Shown: one piece after another, positions 35,172 through 43,708 of the stretch
Layout of the letters: each line of letters starts with the position of its first letter
Position numbering within the stretch: the stretch's first letter is position 1
Source: VXNE01 sp963668365
GTDB taxonomy: Bacteria; Pseudomonadota; Gammaproteobacteria; Pseudomonadales; Azotimanducaceae
Direction: 5' to 3'
DNA: 64,000 nt
Assembly: GCA_963668365.1 (NCBI GenBank)
Contig: OY764266.1
Span: 3,286,001 to 3,350,000 of the forward strand
The notes under the pieces: generated by a model
Told to the model about the DNA's origin: nothing
The model's input: the letters and a program-made list of their open reading frames with translations, nothing else
The model's database searches: none
Made by a program: the position numbers and the translations under genes

Positions 35172-38100
35172 GCACAGACACCTCCGAAGCGGGTCTCGAA
35201 CGACACATCTGCATTGCGCTCGCGGGCCACCCGTGCGACCCGCCGAGTCCCGATGCAGTCGGCGAACCGGCAGCCAGCTACCGCGGCGTTGGCTGGATCG
35301 GCGGCAGCTATCTCGACTACAACCGCGAGTATTGTGTTGATCTCATCCAGCTGACCACCTTCGTGCAGGCCACTCAGCCCGAAGTTGCCCAATCGCTTGC
35401 CCTGAACGAGGACGGGCCGACCCGACGCGGATTCCTCGCACGACTGCAGGGAGAGACATCGAAGCGGGGCATCGTCGACGTGTTGCGCAAGGGCGTCGCC
35501 CATGGCGCACATCACATGGACCTCTTCTACGGGGCGCCCTCGCCGGGCAACGAGCGGGCGCGTGAACGCTTCGAGCAGAACCGATTCAGCGTCACCCGAC
35601 AGCTTCGCTACAGTCGCGACGAGACGCAACGGGCGCTCGACATCGCGCTCTTCATCAACGGCCTGCCCGTCGTCACGTTCGAACTCAAGAACAACTTGAC
35701 CAAGCAGACCGTGGAAGACGCGGTCGAGCAGTACAGGCGGGACCGGAACCCGCGCGAGAAGCTCTTCGAACTCGGACGGTGCATCGCGCATTTCGCCGTG
35801 GACGAGTCCGAGGTGCGCTTCTGCACCCGGCTCGCGGGCAAGGCATCCTGGTTCTTGCCGTTCAACCGGGGCTGGAACGACGGCGCCGGCAATCCGCCGA
35901 ATTCGAACGGACTTAAGGCCGACTACCTGTGGCGCGAGGTGCTGACGCGCGAGAGCCTGACCGATGTCCTCGAGAACTACGTCCAACTGGTGGAGAGTCG
36001 CGACGACAGGACAAGGCGGAAAACGCGACAGCAGATCTGGCCCCGTTACCACCAGATCGACGTGGTGCGAGGCCTCCTCGGCGATGCGGCCGAGCGCGGC
36101 GCCGGGAGGAAATACCTGATCCAGCACTCGGCGGGCAGCGGCAAGAGCAACTCCATCGCATGGCTCGCGCACCAGTTGATCGAACTCGAAAGAGACGGGG
36201 CGCCCGTGTTCGATTCGATCGTCGTCGTCACCGACAGGCGAATCCTGGATCGCCAGATCAGCGACACCATCGGGCAATACGCACAGGTGCGCGCGACGGT
36301 CGGCCACGCGGACCGGTCGGGCGACTTGCGTCGCTTCATCGAGACAGGCAAGAAGATCATCGTCTCCACCGTGCAGAAGTTCCCGTTCATCCTCGACGAG
36401 ATCGGGGCCGGGCAACGTGACCGGTGCTTCGCGATCATCATCGACGAGGCCCATTCGAGCCAGGGCGGCAAGGCGTCGGCCGCGATTTCGACCGCGCTGT
36501 CAGATGCTGGCAGCGGGGACGACGAAGAGAGCTACGAGGATCAGATCAATCGAATCATGGAGTCGCGGCAGTTGCTGTCCAACGCCAGCTACTTCGCGTT
36601 CACCGCAACGCCGAAGAACAAGACCCTGGAGCTCTTCGGCGAGCCGAACCCGCAGCCGGACGGCGCCGTAAGTCACCGCGCCTTCCACAGCTACACCATG
36701 AAGCAGGCCATCGAGGAGGGGTTCATCCTCGACGTACTGCGGCACTACACGCCGGTAGCGAGCTACTACCGGCTCGCCAAGACAGTCGAGGACGACCCGG
36801 AGTTCGACACGAAGAAGGCGCAACGCAAGCTTCGCCGGTTCGTCGAGGGGCACGACCACGCCATCCGGCTCAAGGCGGAGATCATGGTGGACCATTTCCA
36901 CGACCAAGTGATGGCGCGCAACAAGATCGGAGGGCATGCCCGCGCCATGGTCGTCACCAACGGCATCGCACGGGCGATCCAGTACTTCCATGCGATCGAG
37001 GCCTACCTGCGTGAACGCAAGAGTCCGCATCGGGCCATCGTTGCCTTCTCAGGCGAGCACGACTTCGCGGGCGACTCCGTCACCGAAACCTCTCTCAACG
37101 GTTTCCCGTCGAGGGCCATCGCCGAGCACATTCGCGAAGAGCCGTACCGCTTCCTGGTGTGCGCGGACAAGTTCCAGACCGGCTACGACGAACCGCTGCT
37201 GCACACGATGTACGTCGACAAGACGCTGTCCGGCATCAAGGCGGTGCAGACGCTCTCACGGCTGAACAGGTCGCATCCGAAGAAGCACGATGTGTTCGTC
37301 CTCGACTTCCTGAACGATGCCGACACGATGAGGGACGCCTTCGCCGACTACTACCGAGCGACGGTCCTGGCGGACGAGACGGATCCGAACAAGTTGCACG
37401 ACCTGCAGGCGGAACTCGACAATGCGCAGGTTTACTCGTCGGAGCAGGTCGAGACGCTGGTTCGACGGTTCATGGGCGGCGAAGATCGCGACCGGCTGGA
37501 TCCGATACTCGACGCGTGTGTTGCGATCTACAAGACAGACCTTGACGAAGACGGCCAGGTGGCTTTCAAGGGAAAGGCCAAGGCATTCACTCGAACCTAC
37601 GACTTCCTTTCTTGCGTGTTGCCGTACACCAATGCCGCGTGGGAGGAACGCTCAATCTTCCTCAACTTCCTGATCCCGAAGCTGCCGTCCCCAGAAGAGG
37701 ACGACCTGTCGCGGGGCATCCTGGAAGCCATCGACATGGATAGCTATCGGGTGGAGAAGCAGGCCATGCAGCACATCTTGCTCCCGGACCAGGATGCCGA
37801 AATCGATCCGGTACCGACGGCGAGCGGTAGCGGGCGGCCCGAACCCGAGATCGAGCGGCTGTCGAACATCATCCGCGTCTTCAACGAGCACTTCGGGGAC
37901 ATTGCGTGGGAGGACGAGGACCGCGTCCGGGAGATGATCACGGAAACGATCCCCTCGCGGGTTGCGGACGATCCAGCGTTCAGCAATGCCCGGCGCAACT
38001 CGGACGAGCAGAACGCCCGGATCGAGCACGACAAGGCCCTGGTGCACGTCATGATGTCGCTGATGAAGGACGACGCGGAACTCTTCAAGCAGTTCACGGA

Positions 38101-38176
38101 CAACGAGGGTTTCAATCGGTGGATGGCCGATACGGTGTTCGAGCTTGCGTATCGTCGATCTGGAGCTGGGGTGTGA
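35168..38176 (+). CDS. hsdR: Type I restriction endonuclease HsdR
   Basis: 1002 residues from the GTG at 35168, which has AGGAGGG five bases upstream. The N-terminal PD-(D/E)xK nuclease shows LDIALFINGLPVVTFELKNN (Asp, then ExK), followed by the SF2 translocase: Walker A QHSAGSGKSNSIAWLA, DEAH box IIIDEAHSSQGG, FAFTATPKNKT (motif III) and LVCADKFQTGYDEP and QTLSRLNRSHPKK (motifs V-VI). The C-terminal helical region would dock on HsdM/HsdS. All subunits of the restriction complex are thus present in the order M, S, R. No disruption is seen, so the system should be able to restrict incoming DNA. Confidence 0.93.
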   Translation: MSTDTSEAGLERHICIALAGHPCDPPSPDAVGEPAASYRGVGWIGGSYLDYNREYCVDLIQLTTFVQATQPEVAQSLALNEDGPTRRGFLARLQGETSKRGIVDVLRKGVAHGAHHMDLFYGAPSPGNERARERFEQNRFSVTRQLRYSRDETQRALDIALFINGLPVVTFELKNNLTKQTVEDAVEQYRRDRNPREKLFELGRCIAHFAVDESEVRFCTRLAGKASWFLPFNRGWNDGAGNPPNSNGLKADYLWREVLTRESLTDVLENYVQLVESRDDRTRRKTRQQIWPRYHQIDVVRGLLGDAAERGAGRKYLIQHSAGSGKSNSIAWLAHQLIELERDGAPVFDSIVVVTDRRILDRQISDTIGQYAQVRATVGHADRSGDLRRFIETGKKIIVSTVQKFPFILDEIGAGQRDRCFAIIIDEAHSSQGGKASAAISTALSDAGSGDDEESYEDQINRIMESRQLLSNASYFAFTATPKNKTLELFGEPNPQPDGAVSHRAFHSYTMKQAIEEGFILDVLRHYTPVASYYRLAKTVEDDPEFDTKKAQRKLRRFVEGHDHAIRLKAEIMVDHFHDQVMARNKIGGHARAMVVTNGIARAIQYFHAIEAYLRERKSPHRAIVAFSGEHDFAGDSVTETSLNGFPSRAIAEHIREEPYRFLVCADKFQTGYDEPLLHTMYVDKTLSGIKAVQTLSRLNRSHPKKHDVFVLDFLNDADTMRDAFADYYRATVLADETDPNKLHDLQAELDNAQVYSSEQVETLVRRFMGGEDRDRLDPILDACVAIYKTDLDEDGQVAFKGKAKAFTRTYDFLSCVLPYTNAAWEERSIFLNFLIPKLPSPEEDDLSRGILEAIDMDSYRVEKQAMQHILLPDQDAEIDPVPTASGSGRPEPEIERLSNIIRVFNEHFGDIAWEDEDRVREMITETIPSRVADDPAFSNARRNSDEQNARIEHDKALVHVMMSLMKDDAELFKQFTDNEGFNRWMADTVFELAYRRSGAGV

Positions 38177-38280
38177 GCGGCGGAAGGGGTTGGCGGCAGC
38201 GGCAAGCGAGGCGGGGTGGCGACCAGAACGAACTGCCGGACGTTGGGAGTTACGCTACGTCCCTACTTAATTTAACCGCT

Positions 38281-38823
38281 TCAATACGCCAAATGGTTAA
38301 GGATGGGATCGAGCGGGATGAACTTCGACGCCACATCTTGGAGCTCTTGTGAGGCGTGGCTCCAGAAGACCACATGTACAGAGAATCCGTCCTCCACCAA
38401 TCCCCGTACAGGGGGTACGTAGTCACTATCGCCACCAACCAATGTGATCGTATCTTTATCCTTGTCCGCTAGCCGGTACGCGTCTTTAACCATCTCATAG
38501 ACGATCCCAGTGTCGATCTTCTTTTCTTTGTTCCTGACATTGCGATCTTCGACCACTACCTCGAAACCCCTATTTCTTGCAACTTGCCAAAGGCTGTCAT
38601 TGGGTGGTGGCCGACTACCGAATAGCATGCATCGCTTGATGTCAGCTTCGTCGTCGCCCGCCACGAAGTGGTGAAGTCTGCCAAAGTCAATCTTGTAGCG
38701 TGGGTCGAGAATTCGGTTGTTCATCGCATCGTAGATGTTCATGGCCGCCCCAGTCTCTACGGCTTTAGCACGTTTCCCTTCAATGAATACGTTTGAATTA
38801 TCAACGTAAACTAGTTCAGCCAT
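38281..38823 (-). CDS. NYN-domain (PIN-like, LabA/DUF88) nuclease
   Basis: A 180-residue NYN protein: LVYVDNSNVFIEGKR with the first Asp and Asn, then EKKIDTGIVYEMVKDAYRLA and ITLVGGDSDYVPPVRGLVED with the GDxD acidic pair of the PIN-like active site, and VHVVFWSHASQELQDVASKF at the end. NYN proteins are predicted metal-dependent RNases. It is convergent with hsdR and lies between the restriction system and CBASS, so a defence role is plausible but unproven. It is a single gene with its own promoter region on the left of 38830-39080, where I recognise no gene. Confidence 0.87.
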   Translation of the reverse strand: MAELVYVDNSNVFIEGKRAKAVETGAAMNIYDAMNNRILDPRYKIDFGRLHHFVAGDDEADIKRCMLFGSRPPPNDSLWQVARNRGFEVVVEDRNVRNKEKKIDTGIVYEMVKDAYRLADKDKDTITLVGGDSDYVPPVRGLVEDGFSVHVVFWSHASQELQDVASKFIPLDPILNHLAY

Positions 38824-39080
38824 GAATCCTCAACGCGGTCAATAGGAGCGATCCGACAGCCTAACGACCAAGGTGGGCCGTTGGCAAGACTGGCGACCTG
38901 CGACCTGCGAGTTTCGGTACGCCTACTGACCCGCTCCCGTCCGACCAAAACGCCTCGTCGTAGTCGCCGAACCGCCACTCGACCCCGAGGTCGCTGACTA
39001 CTTCCGAACGCTTGAGGCAGAGACCCGCCTCTCCATCGGCCACCGCCCAGGTCAATCCCCCGCAATGACTGTGGAAATGC

Positions 39081-40175
39081 TCATCCCAATCGGTTAGGTC
39101 GGCAAAGCACACCACCCGTTTCACCACTCGCAGGCATCCGGACACCCCAGGGATAAGGCGGCTTCTGCCATTGTTCGTACTGATAGACAATCACCTCTGG
39201 CAGGTTGCGCCGGTCGTAGAGTCGCCCAAATCGGAATACGACGCTGTTCGGTGCTGCCAAGAACAAGTGCAAACGCTTCACACCCAGATCACGCAACCTT
39301 ATGACCGTTTGCAGAAATTCCTTTCCGAGTACCTGTTGTTTGGCCGCCGACCAATGGGTCTCCGAACCACCAGGCTCCAGTCTCAGTTCCACGACGGGCA
39401 GCGCGGGTACCGTGCATCGCGCCGCCAACATGCCAATCCGGTACGAAACTGACACTACCAGTGCCACTTCATCAGGCCCTTCACTAACCGAGTCGATTCC
39501 CCTCTCCTCGAATCGCGCTCCGTCGTCGGGTTCGTTCAACTCCCGCCATCGACTAGCGTGCCTGTCCCAATCCAACACCACCACGTCACCCTCGTCGTCC
39601 AGCACCATACCGCCCAGAAACGTGAACGGCACGGGGGAAAGGCCCCCATAGACGATAGTTGACTCCCCGGCGCTCACCCCTTCCTCGAGCAACCTAACCT
39701 GCGTGGCCAAGGCCCCAAGTTTCTCTAGAGCCGCCCCGGGCTCGACGATCACACCATCCTTCACCTTCTGCCGCAGGTCCACTAGAACGACCACGCGTTG
39801 TCCCTTGATCTCGCGCGGAACAGCCTCCACCAACGGGCTTCCGCTCCAGTCGCGTAGTCCGCGCACCTCCACAACGATCACCCGTCGTCTCCGCTCACGG
39901 AATGCGCCTAGACACAACGACGCCACTCCGCCGAGGACCAAGATACTGGCCATCATCAACACCAACACATGGACGGGAGTTGGCAAATCACCCTCACCTA
40001 CCTCGACTGCTATCTGCCCGCCCTCGAACGACACCCTACCCGTCAATGTCAATGCCCAGCCACCAATCACAAGACCGATTAACACGCACCCGCACTTGAT
40101 CAACGTCACCCCAACCGGTCGATTGCGCATCCAGTCGATCCATTTCTCGCCCAGCCGAAGCAATCCTCCTAACAC
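39081..40175 (-). CDS. cap14: CBASS effector: two-TM SAVED protein (Cap14-like)
   Basis: A 364-residue protein. Two membrane segments lie near residues 21-46 (LIKCGCVLIGLVIGGWALTL) and 68-92 (VHVLVLMMASILVLGG), followed by a SAVED nucleotide-sensing domain: VYGGLSPVPFTFLGGMVLDD, DEVALVVSVSYRIG and VKRLHLFLAAPNSVVFRFGR near the end. In the Cap14 type, cyclic-oligonucleotide binding by SAVED leads to inner-membrane disruption. The frame is open to 40385 over cap3, but the GTG at 40175 has AGAGAGG eight bases upstream and gives a natural N-terminus. It is the last gene of the CBASS operon, 91 bases after cap3. Confidence 0.87.
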   Translation of the reverse strand: MLGGLLRLGEKWIDWMRNRPVGVTLIKCGCVLIGLVIGGWALTLTGRVSFEGGQIAVEVGEGDLPTPVHVLVLMMASILVLGGVASLCLGAFRERRRRVIVVEVRGLRDWSGSPLVEAVPREIKGQRVVVLVDLRQKVKDGVIVEPGAALEKLGALATQVRLLEEGVSAGESTIVYGGLSPVPFTFLGGMVLDDEGDVVVLDWDRHASRWRELNEPDDGARFEERGIDSVSEGPDEVALVVSVSYRIGMLAARCTVPALPVVELRLEPGGSETHWSAAKQQVLGKEFLQTVIRLRDLGVKRLHLFLAAPNSVVFRFGRLYDRRNLPEVIVYQYEQWQKPPYPWGVRMPASGETGGVLCRPNRLG

Positions 40176-40266
40176 GCCGACCACCTCTCTGGACCTCAAG
40201 AACCTTCCCCAACAATGGCCGAACCTCCAATGGTCGTATGTCCGTTGTGACCTGCCCGCTCCCCCG

Positions 40267-40746
40267 TCATCGTTTCGGATTCCACTCCAGCGACTTGAAG
40301 CCGAACCTTGCCCAAATGAACAACCTTGTTTCGGAAGTCCCCACCACGACAAAGACCAAGGGCCGTCCTCGGTTGGCCCGCACACACTTCACCCAATCCC
40401 GTCTATCCACCCGCGACGGTGCCGGTACAGGCTCAGGATGCGTGTGCCAGGTTCCAAGATAAATGCGTTGTCGGCCTGAACGCTCGAACATTCTCCGGAC
40501 CACCTGCTCGTGCCGGGGATCGCGCATTTCGAATCCAAGCCGCCAACGCCGGTCCAAGCGTTTCGGCGTGGTTAGCGCCTCAATCCAAACCTCTGCCCTG
40601 TCCGTTGAGACGGTTCCTATCAGTACGCCGAAAGACTCCGGCGACTTGACTGCCGTCTGCCGATGCGCCTTCCAGACCCTCGTCACACAGTCCCACACGT
40701 GCACCCGCCGACCATGTCCCTCGAACCCACGTTCGCCGTTAACCAT
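40267..40746 (-). CDS. cap3: CBASS JAB/JAMM isopeptidase Cap3
   Basis: A 159-residue Mov34/MPN/JAB protein with a full JAMM zinc motif: the Glu in SPESFGVLIG and HTHPEPVPAPSRVD (HxH, then Ser and Asp). In type II CBASS this protease removes the cyclase from targets to which Cap2 has attached it, so it acts as a regulator of cyclase conjugation. The start codon overlaps the end of cap2 by eight bases, which supports tight co-expression. It appears intact. Confidence 0.92.
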   Translation of the reverse strand: MVNGERGFEGHGRRVHVWDCVTRVWKAHRQTAVKSPESFGVLIGTVSTDRAEVWIEALTTPKRLDRRWRLGFEMRDPRHEQVVRRMFERSGRQRIYLGTWHTHPEPVPAPSRVDRRDWVKCVRANRGRPLVFVVVGTSETRLFIWARFGFKSLEWNPKR

Positions 40747-42469
40747 CGCAGACCCCGCAGTTCGGATCCTGCAGGGGCAAGAGCTTCAACGACTCCTTGA
40801 ATCGACGATACCGGTACGTCGTCGCTAGCGACATGCGACCCGCTTCCGCGTCACTACCCCGCCAACTTACCCGCGAAGACGCAGTGACTTCGCCCGCGAG
40901 GAACCGCACGGCTAGGTCCGCCGTCATTGTCGCGGTCTGGCTCGCCGCGATGCCGCTGAAAGGAAGGAATTGGGCGCCGCAGCCTCCATGGTTCCGCATC
41001 ACGATCTGGTTCGCGGCGAGGAAGTTGAGATTTGACGCGGGTCCCGGCTCGAACGTCTTCTGGTCCACGTACGCGCACTCCCAGCAGCCCTTCGAACCCG
41101 GCACGACCAGAACTGCGTGGCCGCCGATCCCGTATCCCTCCAACCAACAGCTGATTGTGGGCACACCGACATGCGACCTGCGACAGTAAGTGGCGAACGC
41201 GCGTTCGACGGTCGGCGAACCGATGGCAATGACCACAAGATCAAACTCCCGTAGCATATCCGCGTCCCTAAATTGTTCTAGACGCCGGTCTCGATGCTGC
41301 ACCGCCGCCCACGGGTGTTTCAGCGCGAGTTCTTCCGCTACCGCCGCGCTCTTATGCGCACCGATGTTCCGCAACGACAATGCGTGACGATAGAGATTCT
41401 CCTCCGACAACCTGTCTGGATCGGAAATCGTTAGGCGACCCACGCCCGCCGACGCAAGGCGATATGCGACTTCGCTCCCGACCGATCCGCAGCCCACAAG
41501 TAGAACGGACTTGCTCTCTAGGTCCAGCGAACCCCCACCCCGAGGGACGAGCGATCCTTGGGATAGTGACCTCACTCTGTAAGCCCGTAGTGTCCATCGT
41601 CCCGTTTGCGCCTCGGCTGCCGAAGACGGCAAACCCGCTTTCGTTTTTGAACGCCAGAGAACCGCGAACAGCACCCGCCCGTCCGGTATTTCGCCGGAAA
41701 GGACCACCCAAAACTCACGGCTCTTTTTCCTTCCCAGCCGCTTCAGCCACTTCTGCCCTTCCCTATCTGCGTGGCCCACCGCCTCGAAATACCATGCTGG
41801 CAGATTCTCCATGCTCGCTGGCGCTGGCTCCAAGTGACCCAGACGGACGCCTATTCCCTGACCTCGGGTGGGCCGGCTGCCCCAGTTCACCCATTTTCTC
41901 AGCCCCGCCAAGCGGGAGTCCTCGGTCGGACCCGGCGCGAGCGAAATTGGACTAGACCGGATATCGGCATCAGGCTTACCCTGCCTGGGTTTCACCTGAA
42001 GACACTCGCTTACGATCCCGTCCCAAACGACGTACAGTTCCGCGATGGCTTTTCCTTCCCGGCACAGCAAACTCCAGTGAGCGTCAAATTCTCGCAACTG
42101 CTCATCTCGGTTGTACGTCGGCTTCTCGATCAGCCGCGTCAGCAGCAGAACGTGTTCTTCAAGCGTGTCCCTGTATACAAGCTCAGGGCAGTCGATATTG
42201 ACGGATGTCGACGCGACATCCCCGATGCAGACCTCGCCCCCCTCTCCACGGGGGTCGCCACTTGCCAACACATGCGCGAGCTTCCCGAAGCCGTGTCCTT
42301 CCACCAGATCGAACTTCGGCACCCGTAGAAGTTCCCCTGGGAACGCATGAACGAGCTTGACTGGCCGGCCAGCAGCCTGAAAAACAACCGTGAGCCGAGA
42401 TCCGTTATCCGTCAGCGATGCATCATGGCCAGCGTCTCGGAGGCTTCTGCAAATCCGATCCCGATTCAT
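40739..42469 (-). CDS. cap2: CBASS E2-E1 fusion protein Cap2
   Basis: A 576-residue ThiF-type protein. The N-terminal ~170 residues form an E2-like domain with a candidate catalytic Cys in RGEGGEVCIGDV. The C-terminal adenylation domain has the E1 nucleotide motif VGCGSVGSEVAYRLASAG, SDPDRLSEENLYRH and a zinc-type Cys pair in GCWECAYVD and NCGVCDG. Cap2 activates the cyclase C-terminus and joins it to target proteins, which primes it for signalling. The cyclase here ends ...VRTSQGA, with a small C-terminal residue suited to such transfer. The start overlaps the cyclase stop (ATGA). Confidence 0.92.
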   Translation of the reverse strand: MNRDRICRSLRDAGHDASLTDNGSRLTVVFQAAGRPVKLVHAFPGELLRVPKFDLVEGHGFGKLAHVLASGDPRGEGGEVCIGDVASTSVNIDCPELVYRDTLEEHVLLLTRLIEKPTYNRDEQLREFDAHWSLLCREGKAIAELYVVWDGIVSECLQVKPRQGKPDADIRSSPISLAPGPTEDSRLAGLRKWVNWGSRPTRGQGIGVRLGHLEPAPASMENLPAWYFEAVGHADREGQKWLKRLGRKKSREFWVVLSGEIPDGRVLFAVLWRSKTKAGLPSSAAEAQTGRWTLRAYRVRSLSQGSLVPRGGGSLDLESKSVLLVGCGSVGSEVAYRLASAGVGRLTISDPDRLSEENLYRHALSLRNIGAHKSAAVAEELALKHPWAAVQHRDRRLEQFRDADMLREFDLVVIAIGSPTVERAFATYCRRSHVGVPTISCWLEGYGIGGHAVLVVPGSKGCWECAYVDQKTFEPGPASNLNFLAANQIVMRNHGGCGAQFLPFSGIAASQTATMTADLAVRFLAGEVTASSRVSWRGSDAEAGRMSLATTYRYRRFKESLKLLPLQDPNCGVCDG

Positions 42470-43500
42470 GCACCCTGAGAGGTCCGCACGACGCCGTATG
42501 ATCCGAATGTCTCCTTCTTCGGCCTAGAGCCTACTTTCGGTGGTTCGGGCACCGCAAAGTCGTCGCCGAACAATTCGTTCAGAATTTGGCATTGTTTGCG
42601 TTCGTCGCTCTCCCCCTCTACCTTGTTGAGTTGCCGCACGAGCCGCGTCAACTTGTTGTGGAACTGCGTTCCTGTGTCCAAACTCGACCCATAGAAGATG
42701 TCCCGATATGGCTCCTTGGGCAGATCGACGCGGACCCGGTACTTTCCGTCCTCTTCTTCGTTGAAGTAGCCACCGTCCAGTATCGCCATGCCCGTGTCCC
42801 GCAACGCGGTCAGATCTTGCTTGGCACCTTCGGTACTGAATGACGAGGCAAACTGCTCCTTCACCATCACGGTCAGACTGATCGAGTACACCTTCGCCCC
42901 AACTGCTTCGCTGAATTGCACGTCGCGCCAGCGCTTGAGATACCGCACCACCCGCCGGAACTGCGCACGTTCCTCTTCCGGATCATCCAAGTAATCGCTG
43001 TCGTCGTTAATCCAATCGATGAGACCTAGAGGGTCGTTCTCCGACCACTCACGGTTGTACTCGTCGGAGTTTCTCTTCCCGACCGCCAACCAATACTCGT
43101 CGCCCGATCGCTTGTAGATGATCAAATCTATATGCACGTTGTCGCCAGCGTAGTCTGCCGTCACGCATGGTTTCTTGATCTTCGCATTCTTGAAGCCCCG
43201 GCTCTCAAGGACTTCGAGCGCTTTCTTCTTCGGCGTTACAGGGTTCTCGGGAGCACTATCCTCCGCGATTACTAGCGCCCGGTCGACGTCGTAGTCTCCG
43301 TTTATCGGTTTGACTCCCGTATTCGTTTTCAACGAACCTTGGATGAAGTCGCCGACTATCGGATACCCTGCTTCTTTGAATGCGGTGGCCACATCCTTCT
43401 TGATGCTGTCGTCACGCTCCCGCGCCCTCTTGTATGCGCCGTCTTCTCGGCTGAGCTTGATTCGCCCGTGAAACTTGTCGAAGTGGGTCTGAATGCCCAT
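42466..43500 (-). CDS. cdnX: CBASS cyclic-oligonucleotide synthase (CD-NTase)
   Basis: A 344-residue CD-NTase. The nucleotidyltransferase core has IVGDFIQGSLKTNT (GS motif), KPINGDYDVDRALVI (the two metal-binding Asp) and NVHIDLIIYKR (third Asp). It lies at the head of an operon with cap2, cap3 and a SAVED effector, so its product should be a cyclic di- or trinucleotide read by SAVED; the exact nucleotide and clade cannot be fixed from the sequence alone. GGAGGG precedes the ATG closely. A strong promoter lies at 43652-43680. The gene symbol is generic. Confidence 0.92.
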   Translation of the reverse strand: MGIQTHFDKFHGRIKLSREDGAYKRARERDDSIKKDVATAFKEAGYPIVGDFIQGSLKTNTGVKPINGDYDVDRALVIAEDSAPENPVTPKKKALEVLESRGFKNAKIKKPCVTADYAGDNVHIDLIIYKRSGDEYWLAVGKRNSDEYNREWSENDPLGLIDWINDDSDYLDDPEEERAQFRRVVRYLKRWRDVQFSEAVGAKVYSISLTVMVKEQFASSFSTEGAKQDLTALRDTGMAILDGGYFNEEEDGKYRVRVDLPKEPYRDIFYGSSLDTGTQFHNKLTRLVRQLNKVEGESDERKQCQILNELFGDDFAVPEPPKVGSRPKKETFGSYGVVRTSQGA

Positions 43501-43651
43501 GGTCCCTCCATAGAAGTTGACTTATTGTTGAAATTGTCCGCCCGCACCCAGTTGGCGATGCTCGCCTAACCTGAGAGCACCACCTCAATGGCGGGAGCGG
43601 CTACCGCCGCAATCCGAACGGGCCATAGCATGTGTGCGATAGAAGCTCCAT

Positions 43652-43680
43652 AGTATGTATATATGAACAGTGCATGTCAA
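43652..43680 (-). promoter_or_regulatory. Sigma-70 promoter of the CBASS operon
   Basis: Read on the minus strand, a perfect TTGACA (complement of 43675-43680) is followed after 17 bases by CATACT (complement of 43652-43657). It lies about 150 bases before the cyclase ATG, in the gap between the ATPase gene and CBASS, so CBASS has its own promoter and need not depend on the upstream cassette. Confidence 0.6.
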
Positions 43681-43708
43681 AGGGTCTAGATGATCGATGA
43701 TCGCGCAC

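Noticed and set aside
38861..39190. 109-codon minus frame after the SAVED effector
   Set aside because: It overlaps the effector 3' end by 110 bases, has no ribosome site and no recognisable domain.
40176..40385. Longer start for the SAVED effector (434 residues)
   Set aside because: The extra 70 residues lie partly over cap3, lack coding character, and a ribosome site is present for the GTG at 40175.
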